Shown one piece after another: positions 1 to 6,451 of a stretch of DNA of 11,586 nucleotides. The position numbers were made by a program, and so were the translations under genes. The stretch covers positions 1-11,586 of the forward strand of contig CALFXW010000008.1 of assembly GCA_937957805.1 (NCBI GenBank), read 5' to 3'. The stretch comes from an uncultured Sphingopyxis sp. (GTDB lineage Bacteria > Pseudomonadota > Alphaproteobacteria > Sphingomonadales > Sphingomonadaceae). Below the pieces are notes generated by a model that saw only the letters and a program-made list of their open reading frames with translations, made no database searches and was not told the origin of the DNA. The first letter of the stretch is position 1. Every line of letters starts with the position of its first letter.

Positions 1-482
1 TTGTCGATACAACAGGCTCTGCCATTAGAGCTGCGGCGCAGAGCATCGCCATCGGGGCCGAAAAACTGGAACCTGCGGATGCCGCAAGGCAGGTCGGCAA
101 GATTTTAAGCGCGGTGGTTTCTGTAATATTTGGCACTCCCGATGCTTCCATACGCGGGGCATTCATGCTGCGAGAGCAAATGCAGCCAGGTCGAGCTTTT
201 GACATCATTTACAAAGGCTACGTCGAAGCGGTTCATATCGCGATTTCGGCTTTATGCGCTCGGGCGCGGGGCCTTGCCGCAGACGATCCCGAAGCAATCA
301 TCCAAGCTCACGCGATGTTCGGCCAAGCGCTCGCCTTTGGCGTCGCGCGTGATACGTTGGCTCGAAGGCTTGGCCGCAGGCAGTTAGGGACAGAAGATCT
401 TTCGGTGATAGGACCGATCCTCGAAAGGAGCGCTTTCCTCGCTTTAATCGGCACTCATCATGAGACAAAGGCTTCCAATTGA
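1..482 (+). CDS. TetR-family transcriptional regulator, CecR/YbiH-like, 3' part
   Basis: The frame is open from base 3 to the TGA at 480-482, giving 159 visible residues; the true start lies left of the window. The GTG at 114 is an internal codon, because good coding sequence continues upstream of it. No DNA-binding domain is visible. What remains resembles the C-terminal ligand/dimer domain of CecR (YbiH)-type TetR repressors: a helix with REQMQPGRAFDIIY (from about 168), then a helix with AHAMFGQALAFGVARDTLARR, a pattern shared with E. coli CecR (REQLSP..., HALIGEILAF..., as I remember that protein). Such regulators usually repress efflux or detoxification genes and respond to small hydrophobic ligands; the target here would have to be outside the window. 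Family assignment is fairly good, ligand and target unknown. It lies on the same strand as ardA but 400 bp away, so it is probably a separate unit. Confidence 0.72.
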   Translation, partial: VDTTGSAIRAAAQSIAIGAEKLEPADAARQVGKILSAVVSVIFGTPDASIRGAFMLREQMQPGRAFDIIYKGYVEAVHIAISALCARARGLAADDPEAIIQAHAMFGQALAFGVARDTLARRLGRRQLGTEDLSVIGPILERSAFLALIGTHHETKASN

Positions 483-632
483 TCGCGCCTATTTCAAGAG
501 CCGAACTTCAACTGCTCTGGCGGTCGGCATTTTGAAGGCAAATCCGATGCAATAAGACCAACTTCTGTTGGGCCGAGATACCCCAAGAAAAGCTCTTTCA
601 CGCTAGTTCAGTAAACTTGGCGTCCCCTTCGG
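483..632. other. Gene-free stretch after the TetR gene
   Basis: I see no credible gene here. A small inverted repeat (CCAAC at 558-562, GTTGG at 567-571, 4-nt loop) is present, but it has no T-tract after it, so I do not call it a terminator. Confidence 0.5.
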
Positions 633-866
633 GTCGCGCTCTATCGCTCGCGCGACGGAACACGCGTGGCGGTTTCCGCCCATTCGGGTGACGATCCCTG
701 ACGCATAAGGCTGGGGCTCTGCCCCTCGCGCGCTGCGAAGTCCCTTCCGCCCAGCTTCCTCCGCTTTGCTCCGTGCAGCCGGTTCCCCGCGAAGGGACTT
801 ACTCCGCTTGCCCCCCGCTGTTCGCCACGAGGCAGGGTTTCAGAAACGCATCTGAAACCCACTGCC
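633..866 (+). promoter_or_regulatory. Stem-loop-rich leader upstream of ardA
   Basis: Five inverted repeats follow one another just ahead of ardA. They are: GTCGCGC 633-639 with GCGCGAC 650-656; GGCGG 668-672 with CCGCC 676-680; GGGGC 713-717 with GCCCC 721-725; a 10-bp pair AAGTCCCTTC 738-747 with GAAGGGACTT 791-800; and GGTTTCAG 836-843 with CTGAAACC 852-859. The last is extended by GGCAG 831-835 with CTGCC 862-866 across a 2-nt bulge. The last hairpin ends three bases before the ardA Shine-Dalgarno sequence, so it could control translation or transcription. Known plasmids carry single-strand promoters (Frpo, ssi) in hairpin-rich DNA ahead of ardA and other leading-region genes; applying that here is inference. 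I could not pick out a confident double-strand -35/-10 pair. Confidence 0.5.
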
Positions 867-882
867 AAAGGAGGGCAGAAAC

Positions 883-1413
883 ATGAAAAACCACCATCCC
901 CAAACCGAACGACCCCGCATCTATGTGGCCTGTCTGGCGGCCTACAATAACGGCATCCTGCATGGCGCATGGATTGAGGCGACCGAGGCGTGGAGCATGT
1001 GGGAGGCTACCCGCAACATGCTGGCGAAATCGCCAATCCCAGACGCCGAGGAATGGGCTATCCATGATTATGAAGGCTTCGCCTCTATCCGCATCAACGA
1101 ATACGACAGCTTCGAGCGCGTGGCCGAACTGGCCGCGTTCATCGCAGAGCATGGCGCGCTTGGCGCGGAACTGATCGACCACTTTTGCGGCGACTTGGAC
1201 GAGGCGCGCAGCGCGCTCGATGATCGCCACCTTGGGCAGTATCAGAGCCTTGCCGACTACGTGCAGGACATCACCGAGGAAACGACCGCGATTCCGCAGA
1301 GCCTGCGCTATTATATCGACTGGGAAGCGATGGCGCGGGATTGCGAACTCAACGGCGACCTGTTCACCATCCAAATCGCACATGACGCTGTTCATGTGTT
1401 CGCGGGGTGCTGA
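883..1413 (+). CDS. ardA: Antirestriction protein ArdA
   Basis: This 176-residue protein matches the ArdA family in length and motifs. It has PRIYVACLAAYNNGILHGAW at residues 11-30, EEWAIHDYEGF at 56-66, the antirestriction motif LDDRHLGQYQSLADY at 112-126, YYIDWEAMARD at 143-153 and a VHVF ending. ArdA is an elongated dimer that mimics bent B-form DNA and blocks type I restriction-modification enzymes, protecting incoming plasmid or ICE DNA. The composition fits: I count about 31 Asp/Glu against 11 Lys/Arg. The ATG at 883 is preceded by a near-perfect AGGAGG (869-874) with 8-nt spacing. The gene sits behind a stem-loop-rich leader and is coupled to a small downstream gene. It marks this stretch as part of a mobile or formerly mobile element. 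Confidence 0.95.
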   Translation: MKNHHPQTERPRIYVACLAAYNNGILHGAWIEATEAWSMWEATRNMLAKSPIPDAEEWAIHDYEGFASIRINEYDSFERVAELAAFIAEHGALGAELIDHFCGDLDEARSALDDRHLGQYQSLADYVQDITEETTAIPQSLRYYIDWEAMARDCELNGDLFTIQIAHDAVHVFAGC

Positions 1414-1415
1414 CC

Positions 1416-1712
1416 ATGCACCCATCGCAGGTCTATCGCTTTCATTGGGAAGGCATCGAGATCGAGGCGACCTATGTTCCCCGCAGTTGGGGAGGCGTGA
1501 TCGCGCATCTTGAGATCGAAAGCATCCAGCCGCCGCGCGCGCCGCTGCCAATCACCGAAACAGGCTACAAATCCCACTATCATCCCTGCGGCACTGTTGA
1601 GGCCAATGGTGGCGACATAGTGGCGCAGATTGTTGCGTGGCTGAACGAGGAGGCGGCAAAGCCTGAGTGGCGCGCCTATGTCACCAAGAGCCGCCAAGGC
1701 GAACTGTTCTAA
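1416..1712 (+). CDS. Small protein of unknown function coupled to ardA, with a clamp-motif-like C-terminus
   Basis: This 98-residue protein starts two bases after the ardA stop. I chose ATG 1416 over GTG 1407 because a GCGGGG run at 1402-1407 gives normal Shine-Dalgarno spacing to 1416, and the overlap with the ardA end suggests translational coupling. The protein is soluble, with no signal or membrane segment. It begins with strand-like alternating sequence (VYRFHWEGIEIEATYV), has a central GYKSHYHPCG (about residues 52-61) and an amphipathic helix with IVAQIVAWLNEEAAK, then ends in RQGELF. I recall similar short proteins next to ardA-like genes in alphaproteobacterial elements, some ending in LF, but cannot name a family. 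The last five residues QGELF fit the beta-clamp-binding pattern QLxLF except at position two. A role with ArdA in early survival of transferred DNA is possible but unproven. Confidence 0.75.
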   Translation: MHPSQVYRFHWEGIEIEATYVPRSWGGVIAHLEIESIQPPRAPLPITETGYKSHYHPCGTVEANGGDIVAQIVAWLNEEAAKPEWRAYVTKSRQGELF

Positions 1713-1714
1713 GG

Positions 1715-1748
1715 AGAGGAAACCGCTCCCATAGCGCGGCTTTCCTCT
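1715..1748 (+). terminator. Strong hairpin after the ardA module, probable terminator
   Basis: Beginning two bases after the stop codon, AGAGGAAA (1715-1722) pairs with TTTCCTCT (1741-1748) and CCGC (1723-1726) pairs with GCGG (1736-1739). One bulged C lies at 1740 and the loop is 9 nt, giving 12 paired bases in all. There is no proper T-tract after it (TCCGCC follows), so it may act as an mRNA 3' stabiliser or a factor-assisted terminator rather than a classic intrinsic one. Confidence 0.5.
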
Positions 1749-1914
1749 TCCGCCCCAAGCCCCGGAACCCCACCCGCTGGAGAAGAGGTGAATCGCAACG
1801 AAATGTTTGGAGGTAGAAAATCGATTCCGCAAATTTTTCTGCACAATACCTACACAGGCAAAAATCGGTTATTTTTGCCATTATATATCAGTTATTTATT
1901 GGAATCTAAAGATT
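1749..1914. other. AT-rich gap with an inverted repeat between the ardA module and the tRNA
   Basis: No gene is seen. The second half is much more AT-rich than the rest of the window. It holds a perfect 9-bp inverted repeat, GGCAAAAAT 1857-1865 and ATTTTTGCC 1871-1879 with a 5-nt loop, and a small palindrome AATCT 1903-1907 / AGATT 1910-1914 touching the tRNA 3' end. The 9-bp hairpin could end the tRNA transcript, or be a recombinase or host-factor site at an integration boundary. Confidence 0.45.
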
Positions 1915-1988
1915 TGGAGCGGGTGAAGGGAATCGAACCCTCGTATTCAGCTTGGGAAGCTGCTGCTCTACCATTGAGCTACACCCGC
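1915..1988 (-). tRNA. tRNA-Gly (anticodon CCC)
   Basis: Read on the minus strand this is a 74-nt cloverleaf starting GCGGGTG at 1988 and ending in an encoded CCA at 1917-1915. The acceptor stem GCGGGTG/CACCCGC is perfect and the D arm is GCTC-AATGGTA-GAGC. The anticodon loop TTCCCAA gives anticodon CCC, which reads GGG codons, and the T arm carries the standard TTCGATT loop. The anticodon stem has four pairs plus a G27-A43 mismatch at its top by my alignment. Length and sequence are close to E. coli tRNA-Gly(CCC). The 3' end points toward the ardA module, a common arrangement at tRNA integration sites. Confidence 0.96.
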
Positions 1989-2018
1989 ATCGCGATTTTC
2001 TGCGAAATCGGTGGCGCG

Positions 2019-2046
2019 CTTACAACAGCCGCACCAATTTCCGCAA
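2019..2046 (-). promoter_or_regulatory. Possible sigma-70-type promoter for tRNA-Gly
   Basis: On the minus strand TTGCGG (2046-2041) and TGTAAG (2024-2019) are 16 bp apart and are followed by a GC-rich discriminator about 30 bp before the tRNA. Both hexamers are imperfect. The same 120-bp interval must also hold the promoter of the divergent 5-oxoprolinase operon. The only hint I see there is a CATAAT at 2050-2055 without a matching -35 box. Confidence 0.25.
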
Positions 2047-2108
2047 GCGCATAATGGCGCACATCCGCCTTCGCTTGCGCTTTTGCCCCATCTCCATATG
2101 CAGGCGCG

Positions 2109-5100
2109 ATGGAAAGTCCCGCTTCGACCCGGCCCGCCCCCGCCCCATGGCAAATATGGATTGATCGTGGCGGGACTTTTACCGATGTCGTGGCGCGTGC
2201 ACCCGATGGGCAATTGGTCACCGCCAAATTGCTGTCCGCCGACCCCAATCGGGCCGAGGATGCAGCGGTTGCCGCCATCCGTCAGTTGACCGCAACCCCC
2301 ACCGGGCCCCTGCCGCCTGCCCATATCCGCATGGGGACAACGGTGGCGACCAATGCGCTGCTGGAGGGGGCGGGGGAGCCAGCATTGCTCGCCGTTACGC
2401 GCGGTTTTGCCGATGCGCTCACCATCGGTTATCAGGACAGGCCCGACATTTTCGCGCGCGCGATAGATTTGCCGCGCCCGCCGCATGCGCGCGTCATCGA
2501 AATCGACGAACGCATCCGCGCCGACGGGACTATCGAACGCCCGCTCGATGCGGCATCGGCGCGCGCTGCCTTGCAAACGGCCCATGATGCGGGGCTGCGG
2601 TCGGTCGCCATCCTCCTCATGCATGGATATCGATTTACCGCGCACGAAGCGCAATTGGCGGACATAGCCCGCGCCATCGGCTTTACCCAGATATCGGTCA
2701 GTCACCAGCTTGCCCCGCTGATCCGGCTGGTGGCGCGCGGGGATACGACGCTGGTCGATGCCTATCTCTCCCCCATATTACGTCGCTATGTCGACAAATT
2801 CGTCGATGATCTGGGCGAAAGCACAGATGGTGGTGATTGGGGTGAGCGCCTCCTCTTCATGCAGTCGAGCGGCGGGCTGGCGGCTGCCAAAAACTTCCAT
2901 GGCAAGGATGCGATATTGTCCGGCCCGGCGGGCGGGATTGTCGGCATGGTGGAAACCGCCGCTGCCATTGGTGTCGATCGGGTGATTGGTTTTGACATGG
3001 GCGGCACATCAACCGACGTCAGCCATTATGCTGGCCGCTATGAACGCGATAATGACGCCAAGGTGGCGGGGGTGCGCGTGACCGTGCCGATGTTGCGCAT
3101 CCACACGGTGGCGGCGGGTGGCGGGTCCATCTGTCGCTATGCCGGTGGGCGGTTGCTGGTCGGGCCGCAATCGGCAGGTGCCGTGCCCGGCCCCGCCTGT
3201 TACCGGCGCGGCGGCCCGTTGACCGTGACCGATTGCAATCTGCTGCTCGGCAAAATCCGCGCCGAATATTTCCCGGCATTGTTCGGCGAAAATGGCGACC
3301 AGCCGCTCGACGGGGATGTGGTGCGCGATAAATTTGCGGCGCTGGCAGCAGAGGTTGCAGCGGCAGAGGGGCGGGCGATTGCGCCGGAGGAATTGGCGCA
3401 GGGGTTTCTGGCCATCGCCATCGCCAATATGGCCAATGCGATAAAGAAAATATCGGTCGCGCGCGGGCATGACGTCAGCAACTATGCCTTGTCCTGCTTT
3501 GGCGGGGCGGGTGGGCAACATGCCTGTCTGGTCGCCGACGCATTGGGGATGCGCGATGTGTTGATCCACCCGCTCGCCGGGGTTTTGTCCGCCTATGGCA
3601 TGGGGTTGGCGGCGCGGGCATCGGTGCGCGAAAAGACGCTGGGATTGGCACTGGATGATGGTTCTGCAGCACCGCTCAATGCTGCGGTTGCGGCGCTGGC
3701 GGCGGATGCGGCGGCAATGCTGGGCACAAAGCCCAGCCGCACCGACATCAGCATTTTTGTCCGTCGCGCGGGCAGTGAAAGCGCCATCGAGCTGGAACTC
3801 GGCTCGCCCCAAGCTATGCGCAGCGCCTTTGCCGCCGCGCATCAGAAAATCTTCGGCTATGCCGCCGATGGCGCGCTGGTAATCGACCGGCTGCGCGCCG
3901 AGGCGCTGGTTGAAACAGTATCAGATGGTGCCTGCTGGCCGCTGCCCGATGGTGCGGGGCCAGCGCTGGGGAGCGCACAAGCCTATCTGCGCGGCGCATG
4001 GCAGGATGTGCCGGTGCATGACCGCGCGCAATGCCCGGCGGGTTGGCAGGTTGCTGGCCCGGCCATCATCATCGATGCGCTATCAACGACGATGGTTGAG
4101 CCTGAATGGCGCGCGCGTGTTGAAAGCGACGGGACGCTCCGCCTCACCCGCGATGTGCAGGAACAGGTGGTGCAGCAAGAGGATGTGCGCGCCGACCCTG
4201 TCCGGCTCGAAATTTTCAACGGCCTGTTCATGGCGATTGCAGAGGAAATGGGCAGCGCGCTCGCCCATTCGGCAACGTCGGTCAACATCCGCGAACGGCT
4301 CGACTTTTCCTGCGCGATTTTTGATGCGGCGGGACGTCTCGTCGCCAATGCGCCGCACATGCCGGTGCATCTGGGCTCGATGGGCGAAAGCGTCGCCAGC
4401 ATCTTGCGGCGGCGGGGGCGCGATGCGACGGGGCAGCCGCGCGACGGGCGCGGGATTCTGCCCGGCGATGCCTATGTTCTGAACGCGCCCTATGAAGGGG
4501 GGACGCACCTGCCCGACATAACGGTGGTCATGCCGGTGTTTGTGGCAGATGGTGATGCTGCGCCCGCCTATTTTGTCGCGGCGCGCGGCCACCATGCCGA
4601 TGTGGGCGGGATTTCACCCGGATCCATGCCGCCAGACAGCAAAAATGTCGGCGAAGAAGGGGTGTTGCTCGACAATGTCCTGCTGGTTGATCGCGGCCAT
4701 TTTTGCGAGGGCGAATTGCGCGCGATTTTGGGGGGCGGCCCCCACCCTTCGCGCAATGTGGATCAGAATATTGCTGATTTGTCGGCCCAGCTTGCGGCCT
4801 GCGCGCGCGGGGCCAGCGGCATCCTCCATGCGGTGGCGCAATATGGCCGCGCAACGGTCAGCGCCTATATGGGGCATGTGCAGGCCAATGCGGCGGCGGC
4901 AGTGCGCCGTCTGCTCACCGGCCTAAATGATGGCGATTTCCGCGTCCCGATGGACAATGGCGCGGCGATTTGCGTCGCCGTGCGCATCGACAGGGCGACA
5001 GGCGATGTGACGATTGATTTTGCCGGCACTTCCCCAACACTCAGCGGCAATTTCAACGCGCCATTTTCGGTGGTGCGCGCGGCGGCCATGTATGTGCTGC

Positions 5101-5759
5101 GCACAATGATCGATGATGATGTGCCGATGAACGAAGGCTGCCTCGAACCCGTCAACCTCCTCGTGCCAGATGGGTCGATGCTGCGTCCAACCTATCCCGC
5201 CGCCGTGGTCGCGGGCAATGTCGAAACCAGTCAGGCGGTGACCGACGCGCTGTTCGGTGCCTTTGGCGCGATGGCAGCATCGCAAGGGACGATGAATAAT
5301 TTCACCTTTGGCAATGAAGCGCACCAATATTATGAAACCATCGCTGGCGGCGCGGGGGCGGGGCCGGGCTTTGCCGGGGCCGACGCGGTGCAAACCCATA
5401 TGACCAACAGCCGCCTGACCGACCCCGAAGTGCTCGAAAGCCGGTTTCCGGTGCTGCTCGAAGAATTTGCCATCCGCCATGGGTCGGGCGGCGCGGGGCA
5501 ATGGCCGGGCGGCAATGGCGCGCGGCGGCGCATCCGTTTCCTCGAAAAAATGCAGGCGGGGATTTTGTCTAACCGGCGCAAAATTACGCCCTTTGGGCTT
5601 GGTGGCGGCGGCGATGGCGCGGTGGGTGTCAACCGTGTCGAACGGGCAAATGGCGCGGTTGAGCGGTTGGACGCGATTGCCAGCGTCACGCTCGATGCCG
5701 GCGATGTGTTTGTCATCGAAACGCCGGGTGGCGGCGGTTATGGGAAACTGCCCGAATAA
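2109..5759 (+). CDS. ATP-dependent 5-oxoprolinase / hydantoinase, fused HyuA-HyuB type
   Basis: This 1216-residue cytosolic enzyme is predicted to hydrolyse 5-oxo-L-proline to L-glutamate using ATP. The HyuA half comes first: IDRGGTFTDV at 18-27 (nucleotide-fold loop), MGTTVATNALLEG at 75-87, GPAGGIVGM at 272-280, GFDMGGTSTDVSHY at 294-307, AAGGGSIC at 335-342 and CFGGAGGQHACLVADALGM at 463-481. The HyuB half starts near residue 693: EIFNGLFMAIAEEMGSALAH at 701-720, ARGHHADVGG at 825-834, AYMGHVQANA at 919-928, PAAVVAGNVETSQAV at 1030-1044 and ETPGGGGYG at 1204-1212. Fusion in one chain and the close match to the animal/yeast enzyme (LLSADP, VTRGF, AYMGHVQAN) favour 5-oxoprolinase over the usually split hydantoinases and acetone-carboxylase relatives. 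A related cyclic amide substrate cannot be excluded. The Shine-Dalgarno sequence before ATG 2109 is weak. It is the first gene of a four-gene operon. Confidence 0.9.
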   Translation: MESPASTRPAPAPWQIWIDRGGTFTDVVARAPDGQLVTAKLLSADPNRAEDAAVAAIRQLTATPTGPLPPAHIRMGTTVATNALLEGAGEPALLAVTRGFADALTIGYQDRPDIFARAIDLPRPPHARVIEIDERIRADGTIERPLDAASARAALQTAHDAGLRSVAILLMHGYRFTAHEAQLADIARAIGFTQISVSHQLAPLIRLVARGDTTLVDAYLSPILRRYVDKFVDDLGESTDGGDWGERLLFMQSSGGLAAAKNFHGKDAILSGPAGGIVGMVETAAAIGVDRVIGFDMGGTSTDVSHYAGRYERDNDAKVAGVRVTVPMLRIHTVAAGGGSICRYAGGRLLVGPQSAGAVPGPACYRRGGPLTVTDCNLLLGKIRAEYFPALFGENGDQPLDGDVVRDKFAALAAEVAAAEGRAIAPEELAQGFLAIAIANMANAIKKISVARGHDVSNYALSCFGGAGGQHACLVADALGMRDVLIHPLAGVLSAYGMGLAARASVREKTLGLALDDGSAAPLNAAVAALAADAAAMLGTKPSRTDISIFVRRAGSESAIELELGSPQAMRSAFAAAHQKIFGYAADGALVIDRLRAEALVETVSDGACWPLPDGAGPALGSAQAYLRGAWQDVPVHDRAQCPAGWQVAGPAIIIDALSTTMVEPEWRARVESDGTLRLTRDVQEQVVQQEDVRADPVRLEIFNGLFMAIAEEMGSALAHSATSVNIRERLDFSCAIFDAAGRLVANAPHMPVHLGSMGESVASILRRRGRDATGQPRDGRGILPGDAYVLNAPYEGGTHLPDITVVMPVFVADGDAAPAYFVAARGHHADVGGISPGSMPPDSKNVGEEGVLLDNVLLVDRGHFCEGELRAILGGGPHPSRNVDQNIADLSAQLAACARGASGILHAVAQYGRATVSAYMGHVQANAAAAVRRLLTGLNDGDFRVPMDNGAAICVAVRIDRATGDVTIDFAGTSPTLSGNFNAPFSVVRAAAMYVLRTMIDDDVPMNEGCLEPVNLLVPDGSMLRPTYPAAVVAGNVETSQAVTDALFGAFGAMAASQGTMNNFTFGNEAHQYYETIAGGAGAGPGFAGADAVQTHMTNSRLTDPEVLESRFPVLLEEFAIRHGSGGAGQWPGGNGARRRIRFLEKMQAGILSNRRKITPFGLGGGGDGAVGVNRVERANGAVERLDAIASVTLDAGDVFVIETPGGGGYGKLPE

Positions 5760-5782
5760 TCGGGCAAAGGGGGGATTGGCCA

Positions 5783-6451
5783 ATGTGGGTTTTATTGGGG
5801 ATCGGCGTCATCCTGATCGGGTTCGCCTTTCGCTTTCACCCCCTGCTGGTGGTGGCGGCATCGGCACTGGTGACGGGACTTGCGGCGGGGCTGGATCTGA
5901 CCGCGATATTGGCCGCCTTTGGCCGCGCCTTTAACGACACACGCTATGTCAGCGTGGTTTGGATCGTCCTGCCGGTCATCGGCCTGCTCGAACATCATGG
6001 GTTGCAGGAACGCGCACGCAGCCTGATTGCCGCGATGAAGGGGGCGACGACTGGGCGTTTGTTGATCGCATACCTCCTCCTTCGTCAGATTACCGCCGCA
6101 TTGGGCCTGACATCTGTCGCGGGCCATGCGCAAACCGTGCGCCCGCTGGTCGCGCCGATGGCCGAAGCGGCGGCAGAGGTCGAGTGGCCGCTTGATCATG
6201 CGACGCGCCAACGCATCCGCGCGATGAGCGCGGCGAGCGATAATGTCGGCCTGTTTTTTGGCGAAGATATTTTCATCGCCATCGGTTCCATATTGCTGAT
6301 GAAGGGGCTGCTCGAACAAAATGGCATCCGGCTCGACCCATTTGACCTGTCGGTCTGGGCGATACCGACCGCCATTGCCGCCTTTGCCATCCATGGCTTT
6401 CGCCTGTGGCGATTTGACCGAACGCTGCGCGCGCGGGGGGTGCGGAGATGA
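5783..6451 (+). CDS. DUF969 inner-membrane protein, putative carrier subunit
   Basis: This 222-residue hydrophobic protein has about five or six predicted membrane segments: roughly residues 2-36 (one long or two short), 56-73, 91-108, 154-174 and 187-205. It ends in a basic cytoplasmic-looking tail. The pattern FGEDIFIAIGSILLMKG (about 159-175), the preceding HATRQRIRAMSAASDN stretch and the partner gene identify it as DUF969. The ATG at 5783 follows AAAGGGGGGA (5766-5775) with good spacing, 23 bp after the 5-oxoprolinase stop. Its end overlaps the DUF979 start by 4 bp. DUF969 and DUF979 usually occur as a pair and I recall them beside pyroglutamyl peptidase genes in Firmicutes. Here the pair follows a 5-oxoprolinase, so uptake of 5-oxoproline or a close relative is the obvious guess. 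No transport function is established from this sequence. Confidence 0.85.
   Translation: MWVLLGIGVILIGFAFRFHPLLVVAASALVTGLAAGLDLTAILAAFGRAFNDTRYVSVVWIVLPVIGLLEHHGLQERARSLIAAMKGATTGRLLIAYLLLRQITAALGLTSVAGHAQTVRPLVAPMAEAAAEVEWPLDHATRQRIRAMSAASDNVGLFFGEDIFIAIGSILLMKGLLEQNGIRLDPFDLSVWAIPTAIAAFAIHGFRLWRFDRTLRARGVRR

Noticed and set aside
558..571. Terminator after the TetR gene
   Set aside because: Stem is only 5 bp and there is no T-tract.
641..970. Minus-strand open frame of 109 codons in the ardA leader
   Set aside because: It covers the stem-loop leader and runs into ardA; the product is Arg/Cys-rich and low in plausibility. Its recurrence in databases would reflect conservation of the leader DNA, not a protein.
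799..1551. 250-codon minus-strand frame opposite ardA
   Set aside because: Antisense shadow of ardA and the next gene; ardA is unmistakable on the plus strand.
1407..1712. GTG 1407 as start of the ardA-coupled gene
   Set aside because: ATG 1416 has better Shine-Dalgarno spacing and sits just after the ardA stop; GTG 1407 would put the start inside the ribosome-binding run.
1903..1914. AATCT-AA-AGATT palindrome at the tRNA 3' end as an att core
   Set aside because: Only 5-bp arms, and no second copy in the window; not enough to call a recombination site.
1788..2054. Plus-strand open frame running through the tRNA region
   Set aside because: Its middle is simply the reverse complement of tRNA-Gly translated (VKGIEPSYSAWEAAALPLSY), a known false gene type; no family resemblance.
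3009..3842. 277-codon minus-strand frame inside the 5-oxoprolinase gene, and a 286-codon one at 4923-5783
   Set aside because: Both are long antisense frames expected in GC-rich coding DNA; compositions are His/Arg-rich and the opposite strand encodes conserved HyuA/HyuB motifs throughout.
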